A stretch of 64,000 nt of DNA from NCBI GenBank assembly GCA_018806985.1, contig JADANN010000170.1, forward strand, positions 960,741-1,024,740. Reading direction: 5' to 3'. The position numbers and the translations under genes are program-made. Below, piece after piece: positions 1 to 11,529 of this stretch (positions are counted from its first letter, which is position 1; every line of letters begins with the position of its first letter). The notes under the pieces were generated by a model. That model saw only the letters and a program-made list of their open reading frames with translations. It had not been told where the DNA came from and ran no database searches. The DNA is from Angiostrongylus vasorum (lineage: Eukaryota; Nematoda; Chromadorea; Rhabditida; Metastrongylidae).

Positions 1-326
1 AAACATCAGCGCGTTAAACTACTTAAGCATTTCGGATCAATTCCAAAATTCAAAAGTGAACCTCAAAGAGGAGTGTCTTGTTATCACGCGTGACCTGGCG
101 TCATACCTCAGGCTATTCCAGTGACCTGACACAGACACGGTCCTCGCCCATGTTTTACTCTGTGCGGCTGCTATCCATCGACTAACTTAAATACTTACAA
201 CAAATAAAGGTAGGTGTTTAAATGAAGTTGTTTCTTATGCGAATACAAATTTATTTGTTAAGTTTTTATCTTCTGGGGTTATGAAAGTGTTTGGCTGAGT
301 GGATTGCACGTCAGTTTGACCTTTCC

Positions 327-364
327 AGGCTCTGAAGAAGGCGAAACCGCCGAAACGTCAGCTG
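327..364 (+). ncRNA. hammerhead-ribozyme-like motif, copy A (best preserved)
   Basis: Reading 5'-3': helix I strand GGCT (328-331), core CTGAAGA (332-338), one extra A (339), helix II GGCG/CGCC (340-343/348-351) with a 4-nt loop, GAAA (352-355), palindromic ACGT (355-358), cleavage position C359, then AGCT (360-363) pairing back to GGCT with three Watson-Crick pairs and one wobble. All conserved catalytic residues are present. The extra A between core and helix II departs from the canonical hammerhead. Stem III is only the self-complementary ACGT, as in the reduced, dimer-cleaving hammerheads of Penelope-like elements. Activity is inference. Confidence 0.6.
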
Positions 365-567
365 TTGTATTCTAATAAATTCTACCATAACAACCTCTTG
401 TCTGCTTATTGAACAAAGACATTGAATTATCAATCAACGCCGAGGTTAATAAAAAGTCGGTCTTGAGAATGTTTTTTCAAGTTGACTTTCACTTAACCTT
501 GGGATTAATAACCAATATCTTATTGGGCTTTTTTTTGGATTAGCTGAACAAAAAAGCTAGTAAGTGC

Positions 568-770
568 GCGTGTGGCGCAGTGATCAGAGGCGCCCCGCAA
601 TACACATGAGATCGATCCGGGGCCCAAGCCGCAGGCTCACCAACCCTTCCATACTTTTATGGTCGGCAAACTGGTAGCATACTTTTTCTGGGAGAATAGC
701 AGCACCGACTGGACGCATCAGCAGGCCACCGCGAGTCATTTTTTTAGGCTAGATATATATTGATGCGTTG
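568..770 (+). repeat. SINE-A copy, 3' truncated
   Basis: tRNA-like head with an A-box-like TGTGGCGCAGTG and a B-box-like GATCGATCC, followed by the family body (GTCGGCAAACTGGTA, GGGAGAATAGCAGCAC). It ends after the block equivalent to GGCCAGATATGCAT and lacks the usual tail. Confidence 0.6.
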
Positions 771-1892
771 ATCATGATTCGACTCTGATCATCGGCTCTT
801 AGGAAGACGAATACGTCGAAACGTTTGCCCAATAAACATCTTTATCAACATCGTGCTAGCTTAATAATCCAAGAAGCTACTAAAGGAGTATATCTAGGTG
901 GTTAATAGATGTGACACTAACACCAGTAACTGAAGAGATTCACCCACGCATTATTTCGATTGCTTTATTTAGTTCGTTCTTGTTGTGATCCTGAAGTCAG
1001 CAACTGCAATAGAGATCGATCTGTAGCGTTACTAAACGGCGTTCAGCAATTTATTACCATCTGCAATGCTATCAAGTTTTTTTGGATGACTTTGTTTATT
1101 AACATTTAATAGCGTCGAAATTCCAAAACATATGTCTTCGCTCACATCAAAGTTTATTTATGACCGTGGAAACCATTGGAATCTACACATTTTTACCGAT
1201 GAGTCTTTGTTCCACAAGATTTTTTTATTCCAGTCGGCTCTTTATATTTGGTACTAGCTTTGGGCTGCGGTTGCAGCAATACTACACCTCATAATGCTCG
1301 ACCAGAAAAGATAAAAAAATGACAGGATGAAAGGAAAGGATGAAAAGGAATACTGCACTATATATAGCACTTTACAACTGGGTATTATACACTGTAGTAG
1401 TAAGATCAGTTTCGTGGAAGAACTCACTATTAAACGGTAAGCAACAGTACTAACATCGCTTATGGGCACTCTTCACTTCTGGGAACCATATTCCAAAAAG
1501 AAACTGGTAGCGGTTTCGTAGGCATCGGAAAAGAGCGATATTTCTTGGTTTCTGGAATTTTCATTGGATTTTGTTTGTCTGTTTGTTTTTTCCAGTTTGG
1601 GTTTTTATGTTTTATTTTTCCTTTTTATAAATGCAGATTCTAGTGATATTAATGATTTCACTACCACTGGGGATTTCGTTCAAGTCTATCGCAGTGCGTT
1701 TAGTGGTACTTTTAGAACTATCCATTATTTCTGTATTTGGTGAAGATTTATGATAGGAAACCAGCTGAATAGAGATCATAAAGCCTCCAGCTGAATTATT
1801 TTTTTCTCCATATTTGCTTCAGTTCTACTTTAAACTTTTTTCTTTGCCGCTAATAGAATTAATGTTTTGTGTGCGTGTGGCATCGTTAATGT
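771..1892. other. no gene recognised
   Basis: Contains hammerhead-like copy B at its start and otherwise AT-rich sequence with no phased exon or repeat that I recognise. It was searched for the missing 5' exons of mevalonate kinase (a GEHxVV-like block) without success. Confidence 0.4.
793..830 (+). ncRNA. hammerhead-like motif, copy B (decayed core)
   Basis: Shows GGCT, core CTTAGGA (a changed CTGANGA), helix II GACG/CGTC (806-809/814-817), GAAACGTT and TGCC. Helix II and the GAAAC GTT segment remain but the conserved G of the core is lost, so it is probably inactive. It belongs to the GACG/CGTC subfamily shared with the copies near 12500 and 12920. Confidence 0.4.
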
Positions 1893-2182
1893 TAGTGTGC
1901 GTTAATTAATGGTCGGAGGAGCCTGCGACACACACATGGGATCGATCCCGGCGCCCGTGATCCACCAAACCTCCATCCCTCTGGTGTCAGCAAATTGGTA
2001 CCAGACTCGGAAATTGTCCTGGAGAATAGCAGCACTGCCTGGATACATCAGTAGGCCACAGCGAGTCATTGTAAAGGCCAGATATGCATTCATTCACCTC
2101 CAAACGATGCTTAATGAAGTCGAATGAATGAAGCATCCCTAAAGGATAGATCAATGCCGAGAGCTTTATCCTTTATTATTTT
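1893..2182 (+). repeat. SINE-A copy, near full length
   Basis: Degraded A-box region, clear B-box GGGATCGATCCC, family body and the terminal block GATCAATGCCGAGAGCTTT followed by the ATCC-type tail. It lies about 100 bases upstream of the first recognised mevalonate kinase exon, in a probable intron. Confidence 0.75.
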
Positions 2183-2280
2183 ATTCTTTTTTTACTAAGT
2201 CAATAAGCACATTTGCCCTAGTGGCTGATTTACTCGGTCGTCATCCACGTCATTCTTGAATTATCACTGTAATTATCTAG

Positions 2281-5200
2281 AAAGCCTCTTGATTTTGTCA
2301 TATTTGAGGACGATATTTTTTTCTGAGGTGATTTTTAGGAATCTACTCGCTGTCAAAGCCACAGTTCGCTTCAAGTTGCCAAGTTGCGTGGGACTCGGTT
2401 CATCGGGTGGGTTCCTAATTCTTTCCTCCGAAAGATTGAACGATTTCGAAAGCTTTTCTTAGTATGGTGACGAAATTGCAGATAACATCAGTGTTTGATG
2501 TACTAAAGTATAGATAGTATTTTTTTAAGGTGCCTACTGCGTCTGTATTGCTACCGCTCTTCTACAAACCACCGGCCTCATACCGTCCCCGTCAATTGTA
2601 GTGAGTGTTCATTTTTCGAAATTGATCGATTTCCTTAATACCACCCCTTTCTTACTATGTGAAGTCTTCACAGACTGACGAAGACGGTAGTTTAACATGG
2701 GAGGATCAGCATCTGGATATGATTCGGAAATGGGCAACCGCGGCCGAGTCTCTGATCCACGGGCGTGCGTCGGGTCTGGATGCTGCTGTATGCACCTACG
2801 GTATGTAGATCTGTCTATTTCATATTGTCATTATTTCTGATCTGAATACTTCATACAGTCGAAAAATTATGTTCGACACCTTTAAATGGTCGTGTTCTTG
2901 CTCTCAATTCGTTCATTTCGTCGTCTACAGTAAATGGATTAAACAGTTCACCTCAACCAGTCTCATTCTTCATCATGTCTTCAGTCCTGAAAAACACTAA
3001 AGGATCGCTTCGTTCATTTTCGTAGGCGGCTGAGTCCAACTATCCAAAGCATGTGTTGAGGCTCGAGTTCAGGCAGTGTGGTTCGCCCTGCATAATATGT
3101 TTGGTTGTGGTCTCGTGTTATGATTTGACATTGCTTTGATGTGCGTAAAACGTTCTACACTTCTGTTTTATGGACATAGCGGACTACAGTCGCAAACTTT
3201 TCTGGAATAACTCTTCTACCCCTAAACAGTAGGTGCTGTATTTCCAACTCTTTCTGGATATCCTTAATAAATTTATTACCTTGGTAGTTTGAAAAGACTA
3301 CATTTCTATGCCCGTAGAGAAACGTACTCTGAAGGTGCAGGTAAGGAACATGGTATGAATATTGTGTTGACTTTGTATGTATGTCGTCAACCATTATTAG
3401 CCTGCACTCAGCATCCACAAAGACTCCTAAATGGAGATCTTAAAGAACTTTTGAAGTTGTGTGTTTGTTGTGATCGGCATATAGTTGTTTTTATTAAGAA
3501 GAATTGTAATCGATGCTAAATATCGTATTCTTTATGGTATGCTGGACAGATTGTAGATTTTTTTGTGATCGGAGATTTTAGGCATACGGAATTACGGCTA
3601 CCAGAGCTTTACGCACCTGGGATATGTAGGATGTTATGGTAATTGAATATTGTCACTAAACTCGCTCTATCGTAGATGCTGGAAATTTATTATTGTAAAA
3701 AAATGAAGGCGTGTTTCTGATACGAGCTAACAATCACCATCTGGTAATGAAGAGTGTTCGACAGGGGCGAGTCGACGAGAGCAGTTCACTCGCCAGTGTT
3801 CGATCCCTTTCAACACTCACTGGATTTCGGAGAAAAGCGAAAAGTCAAAACCCATTGTGGGACACACATGACGCACCAGAAGACTGTGGTGATGTAGGTG
3901 GTCGTCCAACGGCTACATCATATGTGGTGAAAAGTTAGCGATGTCATAAGTACGCCTCTGATTGCTCCCACTTAGGCAGGTGTCTGAGCATGCTGGATTG
4001 GTGCTGGTTTCCGAATAGTGTATCAGAGTGTGGTTTAAGAATGTTGTGTAGAGAAACTGTGTTGTGCTTACAACACTTCTTATTCCTATGTTTTCCTTTT
4101 CTTTTTACAGTTCTTTCCTCAGTAGTATTCGCTAACAATGTTATGGCTTAACTTGGTTTTTCCTTACTTAGGAGTTGTCTTGCTTTTGTTCATTCTTTCG
4201 TTTTTTGTGTGCGCGCATTAGAGATGCATGTCACCCCTCTTTTCATACTATTCAGTAGAGTTCTAGAGCAATCATTAGAACGACTTCTACTGTGGTCGAT
4301 GTGATAGTCGTTCAAGCATCATGATTTCTAGCCGCCTTGTCGAACTACGTTAGCACATCTCTTGGTAATCTGTCTACGTTCACGCGGCGATCTCTTAAAA
4401 GACTGAGGGGTTTTTAATCCCTTTTCTGGTTAAAGAAGAAAAGCAATGTTAACTTCGTGGGAAAAAAGTATGAGGAGAGGTGTACTGTTTTTTTCCATAC
4501 AGCTGTTATGTGGTGTAAGCTGTTTCTTCCCATTAAGTTTCTTTACAATTTCACCTGGATGAAACCATTTTATTTAGGGGGCGTGGCAAGTTTCAAACCC
4601 GGCACACGAATTCAGCATTTGAGAAAGTAGGTTGTTTGGATCTTTTTGGTTAGATGGTTTTTTTTTCATAGTTTTGCCTTCTTTTTATACCTTATGTTCT
4701 TTTGTTTCACTAAGAAAAGAGAATGAAATTCTCGGGGTTGATCAATCCCTGAGGGATGCGCCATGCATTCGACTTCATTAGGCATCGATGGAGGTGAGTG
4801 AATGCATATCTGGCCTTTACAATGATTCCGCAGTGGCCTACCGATGTATCGAGCCAGTGCTGCGATTCTCGCAGACAAGTCTGGTACACAATTTGCCGAC
4901 CCCGGAGGGTTGGAGGGCTTGGTGAGCAACGCCGTGGGGATCGATCCCATGTGTGTGTGTCGCAGGACGCCTCGACACTGCTCCACACGTGCCCCAGTTT
5001 CACTATAAGTAGTAATATTTCAACTTCGTGGCGCGTATAGCGCAATGAGAGTTCGGAGCCGCGCTGCAATACACATGGGATCGATCCCGCGCCCCAGGCC
5101 CACCAAGCCTTTCATCCCTTCGGGGCTGACAAATTGCTACTAGACTTGTCTGGGAGGATAGCACCACTGGCTTGATACATCGCTAGGCCACTGCGACTCC

Positions 5201-8121
5201 TTATAAAGTCCAGATATGCATTCAGTCACCTCTAACGATGTTTAATGAAGTGGAATGCATGGCGCATTCCTCGGAAATTGATCAACGTCCAGAGCTTTAT
5301 TTTTTTTGTCACCTTCATTCCGCGGCCATAATTGGTGTTCATTATTAACAAAATTGTTTCGGAATTCCCGTTTACCTTTCAGTCTTCCCTGACCTTCGTG
5401 TGATTTTGGTGAACTCGAAAGTTGAGAGGAATACATCACGGATGGTGCAAACTGTTAAAGAAAGGCTGAAAAAGGTAATCTGCTCGTCCATTGTTCTTCT
5501 GTTTTTTAAGCTCTGAATAAGTAGTGAAGTGTTATGCTAGTTTGCCATATGTGGCTCTTTCAGTATTACTGGCTGAAAACTTTCTATTTTCATTGGGTTA
5601 AATGAATGAAACACAAGCATATGTAACAGTTCCTATGAGATACTAGTCACTTTCTGTCTCGTTCGTCGTGGGCTTTTCACATTGAGTCCTATAACCCTTA
5701 AGTGCTTTCATACCGGCCATGGTGTGAAAACTAACTTTTCTACGAGTCGCTCTATTCAAATCTCATAGAAGCACAGAGGACTCATTTTTGAAAGAAATAT
5801 TGGTGTACTTTGTATGACGATGTATAAGAGATAAACTGCCCTTCGTTAACCAGTTCGCTCAGTACTCACAGGGAATGCATGCCATTCAAAACCTTGTGGC
5901 TTTTGGCGTACTTGTCTTTGAAGGATGCAAGAGGCCATATTTTGTCTTTGCAAATCACTATACTGATTAAATCCACATTCACTGCTTAAGCGCATTCATA
6001 AATGGGGCGTAAATATAGCGAGACATCTTCATAAGTTTGTCTAAAATGACGAGCTTTGTCCTTATTTCCTTATTTAGGAAAAAAATGTAACCCTACAATG
6101 ACTTTCTTAGATGTATATGATCGTACCACACGATCATATTAATATGAGGAGCACCTTGTTCCAGTTCCCTGAAGTGGTGGAAGGAATTTTTACGTCAATT
6201 GATGCAATCTCCCGAGAGGCTGCAAAGATTTTGCATCGACCGCCAGAGGAGAATGGGGAAACGTTGGATAAGTTGGAGAATGGCGGACACGGAACGTCCA
6301 TTCCGGAGAACGATCACCACTCACTCCAGGTATCGTCTGACTCTGAAAATTTCTTGCTGTTTTGTATCATCCTCGTTGTTAAACTTACGTTTTCGGGCAT
6401 TTGAACAACATCGTTCGTTTTTGTATAGTAACCATTCTAATGCTCATACAGAAGTCTTTCCGTAGTTTTTTAAAAGGAATTCTGACGCTTTACGCTTAGT
6501 GGTTCCACAGTTTTTGTCCAAAATGAGACAGTTGAAGCAAGAATTTCGCTGTGAATTTCTCTTATTCGAGCTACAACTGAAGGTTAACTGCTAGATGTAA
6601 CTAAATAAGGTCTAACGCGTCCACTTTCTTCCAACTAATGCGAATGACTTTAGGAAAAGGTTTTTCTACTTTATTTAAAAGACTCGTCTTCACGTCTACT
6701 GTGCTTATCCCAGCACTTCTCATATTCTTTCATATATCTTTACTCAAGAAATTTCGACAGCTGCCGTTATATCTATACATATAATTACAGTTGAACGTTT
6801 CCGATCCAAGCGCCTTTATTATTAGGCTAATCTCTCCGTCGTTCTCTCTCTTACTCGCTCTCCCTCATATCCCTCTCTGCCCCATTTGCTTGATTTCTGT
6901 CCGTTTTTCTATTTCTCTTTAACTCCAATAAGACCTTGTGCTTTAGGTTGTTGTGTTGTGATGTGTGTTTGTTTCGTGTTTTTAGCCGACTCGTGGCGGT
7001 AGCGTGCATTCGTCAACGTTCTCCTCATACGTGGCTGGTGGCAAACGTGGCAGTTCAGTATCTGCCGTTTCAGCGACGTCGGAAAAGGGGGAACTCGTCG
7101 ACACGTTCAGTAAGCTTAACGTAAGTGTATATTCCATATGCAACGTCGTTTTTTGTCGTCAAGCTTTAATATTTCGTCGTGATGATGTGGTTTCTCGATT
7201 TGTCTCCTAAAAGCAGCGTCGCTATGAACCCGGAGTGCGTAGCCGGTCGTAATCGCGTAGGCTTAACTATGCTTTGCTGGAATCGGGACAATTTTTCGCC
7301 GTGCCCAACACAATGAAAAAAAATGAACTGCGTTTCCTAAGAAATTTTCGCAGACAAGCTGCTGTTGTTAGATTCAAGAACTGAAAAGTGTCTATTGGAA
7401 AAAAATTGGAACTGGTCTTTCTCTGGAACTGATCATCAGGCAGGCAGTACGCTTTGAATTGTGTTTGTGTTCTATGGGTGTGATGTGTGGCTTCGATGCA
7501 GAATAACATGTTTTTAACAGTTTTTTCTTCATAAAGCTCCCTTTCTTTTTATTCAGGATCTGTGTCGAATAAACAATCAACTGCTCATAGGATTGGGTGT
7601 TGGCCATCCGAAAATCGATCAGATTTGTACCACCCTCGCCAGATATGGTATCCATCCGAAGATGACTGGCGCTGGTGGTGGCGGTTCTGTGTTTGCATTT
7701 CTAAAACCAGGTCAGTGAACGAGCTTTATGTGACTTAACAATGAGCTTAGATGAGATTTCTCAGCAAGTGCGTATTTGAAGATGAGAGAAAAGGAAATAC
7801 GAAAAAAGGAAGAGGATGTAGGTGTAGTTCGCCGAGATTTCGTGTTACCGACTCGGTTACATGAAAGCGTTACATTCCTGAAAAGAAGTAGCTAACGAAA
7901 AAACATGTCACTTTTTCTAAAATATTTATGAAGTTATGTATTCAGACACGCCGCAAACGTTATTGGACATGATCAGTAGCGAGTTGATAAAACTCGGTTA
8001 CGAGGTTTGGCAACCGCCGTTGGGTGGCCCAGGTGTTATCGAGCACCAACAACGACCTGACCTGTTCCAGACGCCAACATCGTCATCCACTTGCTCGACT
8101 CCCGCCTCTAAGCACAAATAG
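2281..8121 (+). CDS. mvk: mevalonate kinase, multi-exon, 5' part missing
   Basis: Mevalonate kinase (GHMP kinase family) phosphorylates mevalonate in the cytosolic isoprenoid pathway. Proposed exons: 2281-2406, 2530-2600, 2674-2800, 2859-3021 (acceptor could instead be at 2930), 6149-6329 (or from 6111), 6986-7120, 7557-7710, 7946-8121. Reading phases agree across all junctions. Recognisable blocks in order are KLPSCVGLGSSG (phosphate-binding loop), AYCVCIATALLQ, HGRASGLDAAVCTY (active-site region with the Asp), VLKNTKG, FPEVVEGIFTSIDAIS, NQLLIGLGVGHPKID, KMTGAGGGGSVFAFLKPG (GHMP C-terminal motif) and GYEVWQPPLGGPGV near the end. The joint 3021/6149 gives the same spacing as in vertebrate MVK between the VPRNTR-like and FPEIV-like blocks, but its acceptor (TATGAG) is weak. 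The Gly-Gly normally after TY is not seen, so a small exon may be missed. Exons for the N-terminal GEHxVV motif were not found in 1-2280. Confidence 0.88.
3155..3418 (-). other. unidentified 87-codon minus-strand open frame inside an intron
   Basis: An unbroken frame whose product ends LLFRGRRVIPEKFATVVRYV. I do not recognise a family. It sits inside the large mevalonate kinase intron and could be a transposon remnant or chance. Confidence 0.12.
4725..4997 (-). repeat. SINE-A copy, full length, in mevalonate kinase intron
   Basis: Minus-strand copy from the terminal block (CTCGGGGTTGATCAATCC) to the tRNA-like head with B-box GGGATCGATCCC read from the other strand. It is head-to-head with the next copy; the heads are about 30 bases apart. 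Confidence 0.8.
5027..5308 (+). repeat. SINE-A copy, full length, in mevalonate kinase intron
   Basis: Starts GTGGCGCGTATAGCGCAATG, has B-box GGGATCGATCCC, the full body, and ends in a T-rich tail. Together with the preceding minus copy it forms a long inverted repeat able to form a hairpin in the primary transcript. Confidence 0.8.
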
Positions 8122-9095
8122 GAGATCACTTAAGCTATGTCCCTCATCTTCAGCTCATCCATGCTCTGTATGTACACCCATTTTATAGCCATCTTCACAT
8201 CGTCCTGCTCCCTGGTCTGTTATATTGGTTTTTCTTGGTCTAGTCGTTTTGCCCCACTATGATGTGGCGACATGTCGGCAAGTTCCACCTTCGGTAACAC
8301 CGAGCACTGCCGCTCGTGACGTAATTTCCATTGGTTTGTACGTTGCATAGTGGGCGAATTCAATTTATGTCTTCCAGGTTCCTCATGATTTTATTTCTTA
8401 TTGTTGTATACACACATATTTATTTTTGGAGTGGTTTTCTCAGAGCGTCATCTTTTTTTTTCCTCTCTTTGGCAATATCACTAGTGGATTTATTGTAATT
8501 GTAGATTGTATTATCTCCTAATGAGAGAATTCGACCACAAGTATGCTTAAAGGTTAGCCTGGAAACCATTTCTTGATATTGTCGAGAGGCACCCCAACTA
8601 TTTCGCAGTAACGGTTGCTTTTCTAGCGCGTCAAATCGCGTTTCCAGGTACACATAGAGATCACTTCCGTCATGGTTTGCCTCGTTTTCGTTCCATTTTC
8701 AGAATCAATGTTCCATATATCGATTGGCACCGCTGATCGATCGATATTGCATCGATTTCCTTATGTCATTACCAGTTCGATATATTTCATGTGGTTATAC
8801 CACATCTTGTGTTACTCGTCCATTACAAGTGATTGAGAAGAAGATTTGAATAGGTTGCACATTGTCCATTTGAATTTGTTGATACATTCTATTATACTGA
8901 TTGATTGATTGAATCATATTTTCAATACTGAACGAGTCCATACTACTGAGAGAAATAGGAGAAGAGAGTTTCTAGTGCGATAGATCTATAGAGTAAGTTC
9001 TTTTTACTCGAAGTGTAAATTATATTACTAAATGATAATAAAGCGCTAATTATACATTATTCATTGTAATAAAGACATTCTGTTTTTCTCTTCTA
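8122..9095 (+). other. probable 3' UTR of the mevalonate kinase gene with two AATAAA signals
   Basis: No coding signal follows the TAG at 8119-8121. The first AATAAA hexamers downstream are at 9037-9042 and 9068-9073, so the transcript probably ends near 9060-9095. That would be a rather long nematode 3' UTR; a variant upstream signal cannot be excluded. Confidence 0.45.
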
Positions 9096-9272
9096 TGTAA
9101 ACTTATGTCGAAGGATAGGTTCACACCAAGATGACCATTGTACTATTCACAAAAGGAGTGGTTGACTTGCGATACGAATTTAGTTAAGAGGAAATTTCGT
9201 CCACATCTTTTGTTTCGTTTCATAAGAACACGTTGAGAATGAGAATGAGAAAAAAATGAGAATGTGAATACA

Positions 9273-9705
9273 ACTCCTAAAATGCTGAGATATTTGCATA
9301 AACTCCGGACCGCAGGTGTCTGCGGTGGGGAACGAACGCGCTATTGTCCTTTCCGGGGAGTAACACGTTCACCACCACACCATGCGGGTCCTTCTCGTTT
9401 CGTCTCTCTCAGCTTGTTCTATCGATCTTTTTGCCATCAGCAATCACCCGTTAACGGGATTGATCTGGGGATCCCAAATAGGCATCGAACCCAGTTAAGC
9501 TGAGGCTGTAGTTATAATCACAATATTAACTTTTTTATTTACTGCCTATTCTTTTTAACGGCAGGGTATGCTGCGAAATATAACTTCTATAATGCTGGGA
9601 TATTTTCAAAACTGCGGTCCGGAGTTATCTCAGCATTATAGAAGTTATGTTTTGCAACATACCATGCCGTTAAAAAAGAATAGGCAGTAAGTAAAAAGGT
9701 TAAGG
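9273..9705. repeat. SINE-B composite with 180-bp palindrome and 11-bp target duplication
   Basis: Flanked by ATGTGAATACA at 9262-9272 and 9706-9716. The left part (9273-9530) is a SINE-B body in minus orientation with B-box-like GTTCGTTCCCC. The right part is an inverted repeat, arms about 9527-9604 and 9625-9705, of the SINE-B 3' end around a 20-base spacer. A single inverted composite insertion fits the flanking duplication. Confidence 0.75.
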
Positions 9706-10104
9706 ATGTGAATACAGTTTTAGGTACTTAAATTGTTGAGCAGGGGACGGATAACACAGTGGTAGTGATGTCCATCATCGCGAGCATGGTACTAGACCGG
9801 ACTTGTCTGGGACAAAAGCGCTCTCTGCAATCCATTTAGTGACGCCCCAGCCCGGCTATCTCAGAACTCTAGGGAGAATTGCACGACCAGCATTCTACGG
9901 CATTCAAGATGAAATGGAAATCCTCAAGCAGCAATCGAAGCCACACGTAAATGTTGGAAGATCTTCGTGGACGATGGATGCGAGGAAACGAATCGAATGT
10001 GATAAGTGCTGGGATCCACAAAGAAGACGTGAAGACGGGTCATGTAAAATAAAAATTTAGAAAAATTGTTAAGCTTACACGAGTTTGATAAATAGATTTA
10101 TTTC

Positions 10105-10145
10105 GGTTAACGTTCCGACGTCTTCCTTTTCATCAAAGCCGATGA
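10105..10145 (-). ncRNA. hammerhead-like motif, copy C (decayed)
   Basis: On the minus strand it reads GGCT, TTGATGA, a region with GACGTC, GGAACGTT and AACC. The first core C is T and GAAA is GGAA, so it is a relic. The flanking sequence to 10230 resembles that next to the copies at 12495 and 38340, marking a dispersed parent element. Confidence 0.35.
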
Positions 10146-10465
10146 TCCATGTCGGTGGTTCACAGTTGTTCGTGATCTCAATGTGGCGTCTTCGTTCTCC
10201 TACCGATACGGGATCCTCTTCAGTAACCACCACATGAATGAGCCATGCTCACCCGGCAGTACTTCTTAATACAGGGCGGTGCTGTTAATATGATTACCTG
10301 TTGATAATAGTTTGTTCAATAAAAAAACTGAAACAGTTTCATGTCTCCTACAGACATCACTTAGTAGCTAAAAAAATCATGATTAAAAAAGTATAGTTTA
10401 GTGTTAAAGTAAAATGGAGGTGTGTGCGCAAATGAAACGTTTTTAAACGTTACGTTTATACTTAC

Positions 10466-10604
10466 TTGCTTAAGCCAGATAGCAAAGTCCACAGTTTCCT
10501 GAGGACTTCGTCCTTCTAAGAGACAAGGATCAAAGTGCTTTGATGTAAGGACCGATTCAGCAAATTTAGTAGCAATCCAATCAATACGACACAAGCAATT
10601 GTTA
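10466..10604 (-). CDS. candidate internal exon of an unidentified gene
   Basis: Minus-strand exon of 139 bases bounded by acceptor CCTTCTCAG and donor GTAAGTATAA. It is open in one frame, entering with one base and ending on a codon boundary: 46 codons including FDPCLLEGRSPQETVDFAIW. Both splice sites are strong. No partner exon was identified and I do not recognise the protein; a Penelope-like relic lies further upstream on the same strand (about 1 kb). Confidence 0.35.
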
Positions 10605-11436
10605 CTGAGAAGGTTCAACTGGTATTTGTTCCGTAGTTTTTGTGCGTTTGAACAATATTCAGTGTTTATTATGTAAAGCTCACAGAATTACTGACTATAA
10701 GAGCAGAAGCTGGAAAACAGGTTGTAAATTTTAGATAAAAGATGAAGATATGATCGGTTATTAGTCCATTTCATTGACAGATTTATTAATATTTTCATAG
10801 CTCCGATCAGTAGTCACGTTGGGCGAAGCCTCATACGTTGTCTGGTAAATCTGGTGCTGTCGTCTCTACCGTTTCCTGTATTGGTCCTCAACATTATATC
10901 TGCATTCATAGAAAAGAAACCTCTATGAAACTAGTTGATTTGATAATAAAACTAATGAGCCAAGAAGTAGAAGTGCAGTGAATCACAACGAGTTCAAGGT
11001 CACTGCAAATGTTCAGCGTCAAAATCATCGTTATTCTACATTTTAATAGAATCATTTCTTCTCGCCATGAAAGATTCTCTGTTTCAGTCTTTATTAGAGA
11101 CACTGCGTCCACTAAAATTATCTCACAGGGCTTCTGCGAACATCTGCCGCTTACCATTCACATGATGGGACTTTTTCCGTAAAATCGTGACTGTCCTTAA
11201 GGAGTACTTTTGAGCTTGGATGGTCTTGATGGCGTATCCCAAAAGCGGAATGTTAAGCACAATTACTCATTATCTGGCAGATTTCTTGTATAGAACTTCA
11301 AACACTCAAAAGTTTCCAAGATCGGCTTTCTATTAACCTCGGCACTGGATTATAAATTCGTCGTTTTCTTTCTCAGCAATCGCGAGGTTGTTAAACAGCA
11401 TACGTTCACTTCTATACAACAACACACAACACAATC

Positions 11437-11475
11437 GTAGCTGGCGTTTCAGCAGAATCGCCTTCTTCAGAGCCT
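11437..11475 (-). ncRNA. hammerhead-like motif, copy D, next to Penelope-like remnant
   Basis: Minus-strand order: CCAGGCT, CTGAAGA, A, helix II GGCG/TGCT region with two wobbles, GAAAC, GCC, AGCT. The core is intact but the base before the cleavage position is C instead of T. It shares its leader TTCCAGGCT with copy A. It lies about 60-100 bases downstream of the GIY-YIG coding remnant on the same strand, as expected for a Penelope-like terminal repeat. Confidence 0.55.
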
Positions 11476-11529
11476 GGAAGGGCACAGTGATTAATTTAGA
11501 ATTTACTAAGAGCTGCTGATCAGCGTCGC

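Noticed and set aside
2674..2800. Other GHMP kinases (homoserine kinase, phosphomevalonate kinase)
   Set aside because: HGRASGLDAAVCTY and the GVGHPKID and TGAGGGG blocks in this order fit mevalonate kinase best.
4710..5069. 119-codon minus frame
   Set aside because: Runs through SINE-A; the same residues reappear in frames at other SINE-A copies.
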